Shown here: positions 36,965 through 46,167 of the stretch, piece after piece
How the letters are laid out: each line of letters begins with the position of its first letter
Position numbering within the stretch: position 1 is the stretch's first letter
Origin: Anaerolineae bacterium
GTDB lineage: Bacteria; Chloroflexota; Anaerolineae; Anaerolineales; Villigracilaceae
Length of the DNA: 64,000 bases
Direction of reading: 5' to 3'
Assembly (NCBI GenBank): GCA_017303655.1
Contig: JAFLCE010000002.1
Coordinates: forward strand, 99,707-163,706
Made by a program: the position numbers and the translations under genes
Notes under the pieces: generated by a model
What the model was told of the DNA's origin: nothing
What the model saw: only the letters and a program-made list of their open reading frames with translations
Database searches by the model: none

Positions 36965-37437
36965 TGATCGAATCCTTTCGACCGCACGCGATACCCGTGC
37001 CCAGTCGACTCAAGCACGCAATCTTCGGGCAGGTCAGAGACCTTTAGCCCGGCTTCGAGACAGGTCAGGCGAAGAATATCCATCATTTGGTCGTCACCAT
37101 TGAGATACACGCTTTTCACGCCTTTTTGTTTTAAGTCGGTTGCCAGGGCTTTTGCCTTTTCACGTAAATCGCCATAAATCTTGAGCGAATCGCGCGCATA
37201 GTTCATGGCACGCTGAGTAAAGATCTTCATGCCTTCAGAGGTAAGGTCATATTGCAGGCGAGTGCGGTCGAGGTGTGAGACTTTGACCCATCCGCGAACG
37301 ATGAGACGTTTGATATACCAATTAACACTGCCTACGGCAATACCGAGGCGCTTGGACAGATTCGCCTGTGTGACGAGAGAATCCTGTGCAATCTCGTCTA
37401 GCAGGGCATATTCGTGAGGTTTGATTTTCGTGGTCAT
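36961..37437 (-). CDS. winged-helix transcriptional regulator
   Basis: A 158-residue protein. Residues 5-70 are a MarR/Lrp-like winged helix (VTQANLSKRLGIAVGSVNWYIKRL), followed by a helical linker and a C-terminal domain of about 55 residues with VKSVYLNGDDQMMDIL. I chose ATG 37437, just downstream of a TTGACT-N17-CAGAAT promoter; the longer frame to 37470 would put the start inside the promoter. It is the first gene of the long minus-strand glycan unit and probably controls it. The C-terminal domain may sense a ligand; I do not recognise it. Confidence 0.85.
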   Translation of the reverse strand: MTTKIKPHEYALLDEIAQDSLVTQANLSKRLGIAVGSVNWYIKRLIVRGWVKVSHLDRTRLQYDLTSEGMKIFTQRAMNYARDSLKIYGDLREKAKALATDLKQKGVKSVYLNGDDQMMDILRLTCLEAGLKVSDLPEDCVLESTGHGYRVRSKGFDQ

Positions 37438-37447
37438 AATTGAGCGT

Positions 37448-37465
37448 TCAGATTTTGAATTCTGA
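37448..37465. promoter_or_regulatory. candidate operator palindrome over the regulator promoter
   Basis: TCAGA at 37448-37452 and TCTGA at 37461-37465 form an inverted repeat with further partial symmetry inside (TT/AA pairs), centred near 37456. It covers the -10 box at 37459-37464 and lies 11-28 bases before the regulator start codon. That position would suit autorepression by the winged-helix protein. Short palindromes also occur by chance. Confidence 0.4.
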
Positions 37466-37487
37466 CACAAATCCCCTAGAGAGTCAA
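37459..37487 (-). promoter_or_regulatory. sigma70-like promoter of the glycan unit
   Basis: Read on the minus strand, TTGACT (37487-37482) is followed by a 17-base spacer and CAGAAT (37464-37459), an almost consensus -35 and an acceptable -10. It directs transcription into the regulator and the genes to its left. The predicted start is about 13-15 bases before the ATG at 37437. Confidence 0.6.
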
Positions 37488-37557
37488 GCCGAGTCAGGCA
37501 TGAGAATCCCTACGATTCCCCTATGGCAATTTCATCATCCCATCAACAAATATAGTT

Positions 37558-38286
37558 CTAATACCCAATTTTTAGTTCTATTTCTTCAGGGCTTGTTTCA
37601 AATTCGTCAGACATATAATAATTGTCTTTTTCCAGATCATACTTATAAATTTGTATATATGAAAAAAAATCTCTACATTCTAAATCCATACACTCATTCA
37701 AAAGAATGACATATTCCTGTTCACCATCATTATCTAAATCAGCAATATCTTTTATCTTAGCTCTATATATTTTGGAAACAGATGGTGATTCAGGGAGGTG
37801 GGGAAGTGGAGTTGTGGTTTCATCTGAAGAGCGATGCATTAATATCAATTCTGATGTCGTAATGGTAACTGTGTAAATTTTTCCGTTTCGTTGAAAATCA
37901 AGTGTTGTTATTACTGAAATCAACTCGCTTGGCTTGAATGTTGGAGTGGGTATATTTGATACAGTTGGGTATGGCACCAATATCTGTTGACCAGGTTCTA
38001 TTATGCAAGAAGGTTGCAAGTTATTCAATTCAATAATCGAGGAAACAGAAACATCAAAATTAAAAGCGATGGATGTACAAGAATCCCCAGTGGGTACGAT
38101 ATATTGAAATGATATTTGAGGTGTTTTTGTAGCAGTGGGCTTTTGTGTAGACGTATGAGGGAGCAATGTTGGTGTAAAAGAAGGTGAAGGTGTTGCCTCA
38201 CATGCAGCCACAAGTAAAGAAAGAACAAAGTATAAAAATACAAGAAAGTATTGGTTTGGCAATGAGAGTATTGATAACAATTTCAT
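37558..38286 (-). CDS. lipoprotein with LysM domain
   Basis: A 242-residue protein with a signal peptide and lipobox LLVAAC (C29), then a Thr/Pro-rich linker, a LysM peptidoglycan-binding domain at about 60-105 (IVPTGDSCTSIAFNFDVS), and a C-terminal part with DLDNDGEQEYV, a calcium-loop-like FG-GAP fragment. It should sit on the outer face of the membrane and touch the wall or glycan. It is AT-rich compared with adjacent genes and does not look like an enzyme. The start at ATG 38286 gives a proper signal peptide. Confidence 0.85.
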   Translation of the reverse strand: MKLLSILSLPNQYFLVFLYFVLSLLVAACEATPSPSFTPTLLPHTSTQKPTATKTPQISFQYIVPTGDSCTSIAFNFDVSVSSIIELNNLQPSCIIEPGQQILVPYPTVSNIPTPTFKPSELISVITTLDFQRNGKIYTVTITTSELILMHRSSDETTTPLPHLPESPSVSKIYRAKIKDIADLDNDGEQEYVILLNECMDLECRDFFSYIQIYKYDLEKDNYYMSDEFETSPEEIELKIGY

Positions 38287-38308
38287 GTTATGCAATTTCC
38301 ATATCTAA

Positions 38309-39439
38309 CTAGCTTTTCACTACTTCCCGCATGATTGATTCATACTGGTCGACAATCTTACCGATGTCGAATTCTTTTGCTTTTTCCAAACTGGCGCGAC
38401 GGAATTGAGCAAGCTGTTCACGGTTCGAGAGCAATTCGCGCAAGGCAGAGGAAAAACCCGCCTCATCGCTGATGTCGATCAGGTAGCCGTTTTTACCTGG
38501 TTCCACCAGATCCAGAAATCCGCCTATTTTGCTGGCGACAATGGCGAGACCTTTTACCAGCGCATCGACACCGACGACGGGCAAACCTTCAGAAAGCGAA
38601 GGCATGAACAAGATGTCGCTTTTGGAAAATTCATTCAACACATCGGCTGGCATAACCCAGCCAGTCAGATGAAAACGCTCGGTCATACCAAGGCGTGCTA
38701 TTTCGGCTTTCACTTCTTCAAATAAAGGACCATCGCCGAGGAGCGAACAGGTCCAATCCAAATCAGTAAGCGTGGATAACACTCGAATAATTGCAAGGGG
38801 ATTTTTCTGCGAAACAAAACGCCCAGCAAAAACAATGCGTGGTGGTTCATTCACTTCGATCTTTTCGGTTACCAAATGAATAAAATCCGCACCGTTGGGG
38901 ATGACGCGAATGTCGACGGGGTATTGCTTCAATGCCAGTTGGCGAGTGAACTCACTTACCGCCACCACTTGTTTGGCACGTCGCCAAATTGGCTTGGTAA
39001 ATGGTTTAAGCCAACTAAACCAACGCGCTGTTTTCTCGGGTACGCCGCCGGGCACATCGCCAAGATGTGCCGTCAAAATGTAAGGCACACCTGTGAGCAA
39101 TGACAATGCAAATGCAAGCGCACCCGCAGGCACAGCAAAGTGGGTATGAATGATATCGGGGTGAAAACGCCTAATCAGCGCCAGACCAGCCCACAGTCCG
39201 GTGAGATCGAAGGAGAGCATGGTCTGAAAACTGGCGACAAAGGCTTCAGTCCGTTTGGATGGGATGCGCACGAGTCGAATCCCTTCCTGAACTTCTTCGC
39301 GTGGCAAACCATCCATGTGTGCTGTTAACACGGTGACATCATGACCGCGAGTTGCCAACTCAAGGCAGATGTCATACGCGGCTCTACCGCCACCGCCGCC
39401 AATGGGCGGAAATTCATGAATGATCGTCAGGATGCGCAT
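38309..39439 (-). CDS. glycosyltransferase family 4
   Basis: A 376-residue GT-B enzyme. The N-terminus has GGGGGRAAYDI (15-25) for the acceptor loop, and the C-terminal half has FAGRFVSQKNP and EGLPVVGVD followed by GLAIVASKIGGFLDLV. It starts one base after the stop of the large membrane protein upstream, so the two are probably cotranscribed. The sugar is unknown. Confidence 0.92.
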   Translation of the reverse strand: MRILTIIHEFPPIGGGGGRAAYDICLELATRGHDVTVLTAHMDGLPREEVQEGIRLVRIPSKRTEAFVASFQTMLSFDLTGLWAGLALIRRFHPDIIHTHFAVPAGALAFALSLLTGVPYILTAHLGDVPGGVPEKTARWFSWLKPFTKPIWRRAKQVVAVSEFTRQLALKQYPVDIRVIPNGADFIHLVTEKIEVNEPPRIVFAGRFVSQKNPLAIIRVLSTLTDLDWTCSLLGDGPLFEEVKAEIARLGMTERFHLTGWVMPADVLNEFSKSDILFMPSLSEGLPVVGVDALVKGLAIVASKIGGFLDLVEPGKNGYLIDISDEAGFSSALRELLSNREQLAQFRRASLEKAKEFDIGKIVDQYESIMREVVKS

Positions 39440-39440
39440 G

Positions 39441-41399
39441 TTATTCTGCGAAGGGATCCTTGCAATCCACCTGTTTCGGGCGCGGCTCGAAAACCTGAAT
39501 ATTGTTCGAGGTCAATGTAACAACAGGTTTGTAATTACACAACAATGGCGCGCCCACAAAACGAACCCACGCCACATTTTCTTCTACAAATGCGCCATGT
39601 TTTTGCTGCGTAAACTTTTGGTCTTCCGCAAGAATGAGCGCAAATCGGCGCACTTGCAAATCACCGTAAAATGTTTCAAGATATGAGCGATTACGTGACA
39701 TCGCCATTTCCATCAACTCACTTTGTTCATACTCCGGCACAAGCGTCATACCGTGGATGTAATCAAACGTGATCAATTGACGTTCCGTGATAAATAAAAT
39801 TTCACCGCCGTTCTTAAGTGATTCTTGCAAAAGTTGAATATCTTTTTCTGCGACTGTTTTATCGAACGATGGATAAAAGCCGATATTGCGAATCGCAAAC
39901 CCAAGCGGAATCAGGAGCACAGCCGCAGCCACGCCCCAACGGACTTCGCCCCACATCGGCTTCGCATCAGACTCCGCCGAAACTTGATTCGCCCAAAAAG
40001 CAGTGACCACCACTGAGAGCATCACCAAGTATGCATCCATGTTATGCAAGTCGCCGCCACCGCCGATCTTGGTACTGACGATTGCTCCGCCAATGAAGAG
40101 CATAACCAGCATGGCAAGCAATGCCAGCCAACGCAACGGATGAAGATTCGTCATCTTTCCGAGAACAATTTGATAAAGTGCCGCAAACAATGGTGCTGAG
40201 ACGAGCAAAATTCCCGGCAAGATGCCCATGGGAAAAGTTTCATTTGGCAGCAAGCGAGACCAGATCAAGTCTGAAGTGAAACTTGAACCGAAGGCAGCCA
40301 CATCGGCATTGCCTGAAATTTGAATGTAAACGAATTGAGAGACAAGCGCCGCGGCAACTCCGCTCACACCCCAAATCAAGGGAGTGAGCCAGTATTTCCA
40401 GCTCTTATCAATTACCGGCGTTTCGAGAATGTAAATCGCGATCGCCAGCATAGCAGGGACGGGGAACCAGTTCACACGGCTGATGCCCGCCCAAACCGAA
40501 GCAAGGATGATGAAAACCAATGACCGTCCCGGATTCTTAACCGCTACGCCCGCCAGAATCAAAATGACCATCACATGCAAGTGATAGTACACCGCGCCTT
40601 GAAAGTAAAACAGAAAAGCCCAAGCGGTGATGAAAATTTTCATCCAGCCACTTAAGCGAGTCCGCTGTGCAAGGCTGATGGCAGAACCAAGCGTTAGACC
40701 AAACCATAAAAACGCCTGCCAGAAACGATGGAACCATAACGGCAGCTCGTCTAGGAGGAAGGGCAGCGAGAGAAGCAGGTAACGTGACGGATGTAAGAAA
40801 GGAAGCGGGAGCTTCATCCCATAAAGTTTTTCAGAGAAGAATAAGGAGGCGTAAAAGTGACGTCCTGCTTCAGAATAGCCCATGGAGAACGGATTGGCAG
40901 ACGCGATGGCAAAGATTCCGTATGTTTGATAAATAAATCCTTGTGTCAGCAAAACTACGGCAAAGGCAACATGCCAATCCAGCTTCCGAAGCGATTTCAA
41001 GCCAATCGTCTGTGCGAGGCTTGCCCACAGAAAAACCCAGAAGATCGGCATAACTTGTGGAAGCGTGCTACCAAATATATAAAGGCGAGTCACCCATACG
41101 AGGATAAAGCCTAAGAGGATGAGTGAAACGTGAAATGCAATGCGTAAAGGGGTAGAAGACTGATTTGTGAGTTTTTCAAACCATTCTGTTATTCGGTTTA
41201 ATATTGGAGAAAACGAAAGCCATGCGCCAACAAGAGCAGTCAAAGCAAAGATACCCACCAAGCCGATCCACTTGGAACGAAAAAGTGCGATCTCCAACTC
41301 ATTCGTGCGTTGAACCGTCTGAAGAATCGCAAGCAGACTGACGACAGCCAGAGCCCACAGCCAAACTTGCAAAAATCTTTTAGTGGAAATACTTTGCAT
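39441..41399 (-). CDS. large multi-span membrane protein, paralogue of the left-edge protein
   Basis: A 652-residue protein from ATG 41399 (MQSISTKRF), whose N-terminus aligns best with its paralogue; an ATG at 41429 would add ten residues. About 12 hydrophobic spans are followed by a loop STKIGGGGDLHNMD at about 442-455 and a soluble C-terminal region with ITERQLITFDYIHG. The same loop and tail occur in the protein cut by the left edge (1-2101). The family is not one I can name. GT-C type transferase or polymerase is inference. Confidence 0.82.
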   Translation of the reverse strand: MQSISTKRFLQVWLWALAVVSLLAILQTVQRTNELEIALFRSKWIGLVGIFALTALVGAWLSFSPILNRITEWFEKLTNQSSTPLRIAFHVSLILLGFILVWVTRLYIFGSTLPQVMPIFWVFLWASLAQTIGLKSLRKLDWHVAFAVVLLTQGFIYQTYGIFAIASANPFSMGYSEAGRHFYASLFFSEKLYGMKLPLPFLHPSRYLLLSLPFLLDELPLWFHRFWQAFLWFGLTLGSAISLAQRTRLSGWMKIFITAWAFLFYFQGAVYYHLHVMVILILAGVAVKNPGRSLVFIILASVWAGISRVNWFPVPAMLAIAIYILETPVIDKSWKYWLTPLIWGVSGVAAALVSQFVYIQISGNADVAAFGSSFTSDLIWSRLLPNETFPMGILPGILLVSAPLFAALYQIVLGKMTNLHPLRWLALLAMLVMLFIGGAIVSTKIGGGGDLHNMDAYLVMLSVVVTAFWANQVSAESDAKPMWGEVRWGVAAAVLLIPLGFAIRNIGFYPSFDKTVAEKDIQLLQESLKNGGEILFITERQLITFDYIHGMTLVPEYEQSELMEMAMSRNRSYLETFYGDLQVRRFALILAEDQKFTQQKHGAFVEENVAWVRFVGAPLLCNYKPVVTLTSNNIQVFEPRPKQVDCKDPFAE

Positions 41400-41406
41400 G
41401 GAGCCG

Positions 41407-42312
41407 CTACTCAACCGTTTTTTTCTCATTCATCGCCGCCAAAATAGACGGCAGGAAGAACGCGCCCGGCAAGCTGGTGAGGATGAACAATACGCGAGTC
41501 AATAATGCAATTGTGGCACTCTCAGAAGGGGTCAACCCGCCCAATTGAACCAACAGGAAGGTCATCGAAAGTTCCTGCACCCCCAAGCCATTGATGGAAA
41601 TCGGAATAAGTGTGACAAAATAGGTCAGCGTGTACATGCCTGCTACCAGCCAAAAAGAAACCTGATGATCAATGCCCAGCAAAAGCAAATAGATCATAAA
41701 ATAAATAAACAGTTGATTGCCAAGCGTGGCAAGTAACGCGCCGCTCAACCCAAGTGGTTTCTTCATCCAGATCGAGAATGCCTCTAACGTGCGTTTGGCA
41801 AAATCCGTCACTTTTTGAAATAAACCAGCCAGTGAGAGCGATTGCACAAGACTGCCGTCGTTCAATGAAAATAGGGGAATCAAACCCAGAGGCAGAGCCA
41901 AAGCCATTCCCGCCATCCCAATCAACCGGTCCACGACGAGCGAGGCGAGACAGATAGCCCGGTCATATCCCAGTTGCATCGCGCCACTTAATCTCACCAC
42001 ATCTCCACCAATGGTCGTTGGTAAAAAGTTAGAAGAAAAGTTACCAGTAAACATCAACATGATGGCACGTGAAAGAGAAATATTCACTCCCCCCGAACGC
42101 AGCAAGATATACCAGCGAGCCGCCGCAAATGTGCGCGAGATCAACAAAACAACAAGTGCAATAAAAAAATACCAGGGCGAAACACGGCGCAGCGCGGAAA
42201 ACAATTCCCCATCCCCCTCTTCCCGGATTAAGATCAACAACAAGACCAGCGCCAGAACACTGCCTAACCCGCGGGCAATGCTTTGGCGATTTTCACGTAG
42301 CCATTTAATCAT
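41407..42312 (-). CDS. LPG-synthase-TM/AglD-like integral membrane protein
   Basis: A 301-residue protein with about eight membrane spans and the TTIGGDVVRL and NGLGVQELSM signatures of the lysylphosphatidylglycerol synthetase transmembrane family (UPF0104). Such proteins often occur next to GT2 polyprenyl-phosphate sugar synthases and may flip or position lipid-linked sugars. I chose ATG 42312, which overlaps the GT2 stop by eight bases; a longer frame to 42369 lies inside that gene. Confidence 0.88.
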   Translation of the reverse strand: MIKWLRENRQSIARGLGSVLALVLLLILIREEGDGELFSALRRVSPWYFFIALVVLLISRTFAAARWYILLRSGGVNISLSRAIMLMFTGNFSSNFLPTTIGGDVVRLSGAMQLGYDRAICLASLVVDRLIGMAGMALALPLGLIPLFSLNDGSLVQSLSLAGLFQKVTDFAKRTLEAFSIWMKKPLGLSGALLATLGNQLFIYFMIYLLLLGIDHQVSFWLVAGMYTLTYFVTLIPISINGLGVQELSMTFLLVQLGGLTPSESATIALLTRVLFILTSLPGAFFLPSILAAMNEKKTVE

Positions 42313-43261
42313 TTTCTTTGAGATTGATCTTTGTGCGCACAACGTACGTAGTCTTGCGCTGAGACTCATGATATGTGCGGACCAGCAATTCCGCGATCAA
42401 GCCCATCAACATGGACTGAAAACCAAGAATGAAGAACATGGTACTGGTCTGGAACAACGGCGAGCCGGTGACACCCACAAGGAAGAACATCCGACGAATG
42501 AACAAATACGCCATGATAATGGCACTGAGAACCATCAAGCCCATGCCCGTACCGCCAAAAAGATAAATCGGCTTGGATGCAAAACTGACCAGGAACTTAA
42601 CTGTGAAAAGATCAAGGATGACCTTCACGGTTCGCTCCAGCCCGTACTTGGTCTTACCAAAGCGGCGGGGGTGGTGGTTGACAACGACTTCGGTAATGCG
42701 CGCGCCGACCGAGTCTGCAAAGACCGGAATGAAGCGATGCATCTCCCCATACAAACGGAAGCCTTCCAGCACGGGGCGGCGATAGGCTTTGAGCGTGCAG
42801 CCGTAATCATGCAACTGCACACCAGTTACACGTGAGATCAGCTTATTTGCCAGCATCGAAGGCAGGTTGCGCGTGACCGCATTATCCTTGCGCTGTTTAC
42901 GCCAACCACTGACGAGGTCGTAGCCTTCATCGAGTTTCTTCAAAAGCATGGGGATATCGCTCGGGTCATTCTGCATATCGGCATCAAGCAGGACAATGAT
43001 ATCGCCCTGCGAATAATCCAACCCAGCGGCGATGGCGGCTGTCTGCCCGAAGTTGCGGCGGAAGGAAATCACACGTACATGCTCAGGATCTGTTTTGGCG
43101 TGTTCTTCCAAAACAGACAGGCTATTATCGCGGCTGCCATCGTCCACTAGAATAACTTCCCAGGTTTTACCAAGGGGAGGCAAGGTGTTATAAATCGCTT
43201 CAAACAGCATTGGGAGGTTATCCTGTTCGTTGTAAACAGGAATAATAAGAGAAAGGTTCAT
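42305..43261 (-). CDS. polyprenyl-phosphate glycosyltransferase, GT2 DPM1/GtrB type
   Basis: A 318-residue GT-A enzyme with SLIIPVYNEQDNL, VILVDDGSRD, and LLDADMQNDPSDIP for the DxD metal site, followed by RRFGKTKYG and two C-terminal hydrophobic spans. Relatives load a sugar onto polyprenyl phosphate. The start at ATG 43261 (MNLSLIIPV) overlaps the upstream gene as ATGA. With the LPG-TM protein and the GT39-like protein it forms a lipid-linked sugar modification set. Confidence 0.92.
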   Translation of the reverse strand: MNLSLIIPVYNEQDNLPMLFEAIYNTLPPLGKTWEVILVDDGSRDNSLSVLEEHAKTDPEHVRVISFRRNFGQTAAIAAGLDYSQGDIIVLLDADMQNDPSDIPMLLKKLDEGYDLVSGWRKQRKDNAVTRNLPSMLANKLISRVTGVQLHDYGCTLKAYRRPVLEGFRLYGEMHRFIPVFADSVGARITEVVVNHHPRRFGKTKYGLERTVKVILDLFTVKFLVSFASKPIYLFGGTGMGLMVLSAIIMAYLFIRRMFFLVGVTGSPLFQTSTMFFILGFQSMLMGLIAELLVRTYHESQRKTTYVVRTKINLKEND

Positions 43262-45117
43262 GGTAATCTTTGAAATATCCTTAGTTCGGCGCCCTCGATA
43301 CAAGACGGGGAGTCGACGGGTTTGGCAAATTCCTGGAAGTCCTGCGGGTTAAGGAAATCCTTCCAGTTGGCATAGCGTTTCGCTTCGATGATGAAGATAT
43401 CCGCTTCAGTACGCCAGCGCTGGTCCAGCTCGGCGTTCCAGTGACTGAAGTAGTACAGCACGTCCGGGTCGCCGCCGATGTGGAAGGTGTAGCCGTCATT
43501 GATCTGCGGCGGGAAGATACGTGCCTGCGGCACATAGATCATGGGAGTATATGCGTTGCCGCCATCCCAATATACCAGACTATCAGGCGGGATGATCGAA
43601 GCCAGATAGGCGCCAAGGTTTTCATGGTCGCGGATGATGTCAGTTTCGCAGTCACGCTTGCTTTCGCCGAGATGCAGAATGGGGGAGAGAATAAAACCTG
43701 TAACAAGAAATGAGTTCACAAGGACAAGCGTAAATTGTTGCGTGCTTCGTTTCTTCCAGATGAAAAAAGCAGCAAATACGACAGCCAAGCCGATGAAAAA
43801 ACCAAGCGAAGAACTGATCCAACGCTTGACCAGTGCCAGTGGCATATCGAGTCCCTGCGTTAATGCATCGACAATAGCAATGAAGCCGAAGCCGCCCGAG
43901 CGCAGGCGCGGCACAATCGGTACATTAAGCAAGCCAGTGCCGACTTGTTCAAAAAGCGAGAAGCCAATGCCAGTAGCCACAATGAGGACTACAAAAATCG
44001 AAAGAATTTGAACTACACGATTTGGATTCTGATTCCAAGCATAGGAAAATGCGATGACAAAGAAGAGAATCCCAAGCGGGTCGAAGAAGCCAAGATAGTT
44101 CGAGAAGCAAAAAACACAGGAATAACTTTCATATTGACTGGCAACCGCCGCCCAACCATGCATCAGGACGAGGGTGAAATAACTCACAGCAAGGAAAAAA
44201 GCTGCCCGCATAGCAGGAACAGACTTCCAGTCGGCGCGAGGCGGAAGGAGCACCAAACCGAAGAGTCCACCGATCAATGGGATGAAGTGATAGCGGATCC
44301 CTTGAAAAAAGGAGTTGAGTCGATTCCATAGATCGATGTTCGGATCCCAGATCGGAACCGAGTCGGTGGGGATGCGAAACGGGTCGAGGAAGGGCGTTAG
44401 GGCTTCGGGCAGCCAGGGCGTCCAAATCGTCATGACGCGGGGCCAATAGAAAAGATGAAATGCCAGGAAGAAGAATGATCCCGCCGCGAACGCCCAGATC
44501 CCTTTTTGTTTGCCATGCTGCCAAAAGGTATACAGAATCAAGAACGGCAAAATGGGTGCCATGTTCTGACGGGTAAACACAGCCACGGCTGCCAGTGATG
44601 CCGCAAGAATCACCTGCCAAAGCGGACGTTCTTTATCGAGGATCAGGACACAGATCCACGCGAGAATGCAGGCAATGATAACTTCAGAAACTGCGCGTGC
44701 ATGTAGTTTGATGATCATCGGGCTGAGCGCAAAGATCCAAACGGTTAATGCTGCCAGCCAATTTCCAGACCAACGCCGGGCAGTAATCCATACTCCCAAA
44801 ATCGTGAGCAAGCCAAGGAAGATGAAAAAATAACGCCCCGTACGCAAGCCTGCGCCGAATATATATTCCGCGATCCCAGGGATGATGAATGCCAAGGGCG
44901 CTTTGTTGGTCAGCGGACCGTATGGCTCGAAGGGTTTGTATGTTCCGTTTAGATAGAACATTCCTTTGATGAGATACGAACCTTCATCCAAGCTGCTGAC
45001 GGTGGTATGGGCATAAATAATCGCCTGGATTAAATAGAGAATCGCCCCCACACCTGCCAAAACAAACGGCAGCCAGGGAGGCAATTCTTTTTTCATCGGA
45101 ATGCTGAGGTTTTTCAT
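43258..45117 (-). CDS. GT39/ArnT-like membrane glycosyltransferase
   Basis: A 619-residue GT-C protein (ATG 45117; ATG 45096 is an alternative). The first periplasmic loop has SSLDEGSYL with D44/E45 as the likely catalytic acidic pair, then many hydrophobic spans and a C-terminal soluble piece. It is coupled to the GT2 gene by ATGA. A rho-independent terminator ends four bases before its start codon, so it must depend on read-through or an unseen promoter. Confidence 0.88.
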   Translation of the reverse strand: MKNLSIPMKKELPPWLPFVLAGVGAILYLIQAIIYAHTTVSSLDEGSYLIKGMFYLNGTYKPFEPYGPLTNKAPLAFIIPGIAEYIFGAGLRTGRYFFIFLGLLTILGVWITARRWSGNWLAALTVWIFALSPMIIKLHARAVSEVIIACILAWICVLILDKERPLWQVILAASLAAVAVFTRQNMAPILPFLILYTFWQHGKQKGIWAFAAGSFFFLAFHLFYWPRVMTIWTPWLPEALTPFLDPFRIPTDSVPIWDPNIDLWNRLNSFFQGIRYHFIPLIGGLFGLVLLPPRADWKSVPAMRAAFFLAVSYFTLVLMHGWAAVASQYESYSCVFCFSNYLGFFDPLGILFFVIAFSYAWNQNPNRVVQILSIFVVLIVATGIGFSLFEQVGTGLLNVPIVPRLRSGGFGFIAIVDALTQGLDMPLALVKRWISSSLGFFIGLAVVFAAFFIWKKRSTQQFTLVLVNSFLVTGFILSPILHLGESKRDCETDIIRDHENLGAYLASIIPPDSLVYWDGGNAYTPMIYVPQARIFPPQINDGYTFHIGGDPDVLYYFSHWNAELDQRWRTEADIFIIEAKRYANWKDFLNPQDFQEFAKPVDSPSCIEGAELRIFQRLP

Positions 45118-45120
45118 AAG

Positions 45121-45155
45121 TAAAAAGCGGGTGACAATCAAAAATGATTGTCACC
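45121..45155 (-). terminator. rho-independent terminator after gmd
   Basis: GGTGACAATCA at 45130-45140 and TGATTGTCACC at 45145-45155 form a perfect 11-base-pair stem with a four-base loop. On the minus strand it is followed by CGC and then five T residues (45126-45122). It lies eight bases after the gmd stop and just before the next start codon. Confidence 0.72.
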
Positions 45156-45163
45156 TTGTAATA

Positions 45164-46129
45164 CTAGCCCATTTTCTTGTGACGGGCTACATCCGAATCG
45201 ACCATCATGGTCACAAGTTTTTTGAAGCTGACTTCCGGCTCCCACTTCAATTGGGCACGAGCCTTGCTCGGGTCCGAAATGAGCAAATCCACTTCAGCGG
45301 GGCGATAGAAGCGTTCATCCACCACCACGTGTTCCTTGTAATCCAAGCCGACATGAGAGAAGGCAATTTCACAGAACTCACGCACCGAGTGGGTTTCGCC
45401 GGTACCGATCACATAATTATCCGGCTCCTCTTGCTGGAGCATCAGCCACATCGCGCGGACGTAATCGCCTGCAAAGCCCCAGTCACGCTGGGCTTCGAGG
45501 TTACCAAGGCGCACTTCCTTCGCCTTTTCCAACTTGATCATCGCCACTGCATTTGAGATCTTGCGAGTCACAAACTCCAACCCGCGGCGCGGACTTTCAT
45601 GGTTGAACAAAATACCCGACGTGGCAAAAATATCAAACGACTCGCGATAGTTGATCGTGATCCAGTGCCCATAGACCTTCGCCACACCATACGGGCTGCG
45701 CGGATAGAAGGGCGTTTCTTCCTTTTGCGGAACTTCCAAAACCTTGCCGAACATCTCGCTCGAAGAAGCCTGATAAAAACGGATCTTCGGATTCACGAAA
45801 CGAATGGCTTCCAACATGCGCGTTACACCCAGTGCGGTCACATCGCCTGTAAGCGCGGGCTGATTCCAAGAGGTCGGCACAAAAGACTGAGCCGCCAGGT
45901 TATACACTTCGGTGGGTTTATGCTCTTCGATCAACGAAAGCAGGGAGCCTTGATCTTGCAAGTCACCCTGTAGAACCATCACATCATCCAAAATGTGTTC
46001 AATGCGTTCGAAATTCACGGTGCTTGAACGGCGCACCATACCGACGACTTTATAACCTTTTGAGAGTAACAGCTCAGCCAGGTATGAACCGTCCTGACCT
46101 GTGATCCCTGTAATTAAAGCAGTGGGCAT
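45164..46129 (-). CDS. gmd: GDP-mannose 4,6-dehydratase
   Basis: A 321-residue enzyme that converts GDP-D-mannose to GDP-4-keto-6-deoxy-D-mannose. Characteristic are [10 protein letters not shown] (7-16), SSSEMFG (122-128), YGVAK (147-151) and the NHESPRRG substrate loop. The length is normal. An AAGGAG site and a TATAAT box about 30 bases upstream provide its own expression. The SDR reductase at 11848 could complete GDP-D-rhamnose synthesis. Confidence 0.95.
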   Translation of the reverse strand: MPTALITGITGQDGSYLAELLLSKGYKVVGMVRRSSTVNFERIEHILDDVMVLQGDLQDQGSLLSLIEEHKPTEVYNLAAQSFVPTSWNQPALTGDVTALGVTRMLEAIRFVNPKIRFYQASSSEMFGKVLEVPQKEETPFYPRSPYGVAKVYGHWITINYRESFDIFATSGILFNHESPRRGLEFVTRKISNAVAMIKLEKAKEVRLGNLEAQRDWGFAGDYVRAMWLMLQQEEPDNYVIGTGETHSVREFCEIAFSHVGLDYKEHVVVDERFYRPAEVDLLISDPSKARAQLKWEPEVSFKKLVTMMVDSDVARHKKMG

Positions 46130-46161
46130 TGTTTCTCCTTAAATCAAAATTCAGACGCTGA

Positions 46162-46167
46162 ATTATA
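46162..46167 (-). promoter_or_regulatory. -10 box of the gmd promoter
   Basis: A perfect TATAAT on the minus strand lies 32 bases before the gmd ATG and overlaps the stop codon of the upstream gene. TG directly precedes it, close to an extended -10. No good -35 hexamer is seen at the expected distance. A Shine-Dalgarno AAGGAG stands between it and the ATG. Confidence 0.45.

Noticed and set aside
37501-37517. GAATC-CCTAC-GATTC palindrome upstream of the regulator promoter
   Set aside because: The stem is five bases, lies upstream of the -35 and has no further support as terminator or operator.
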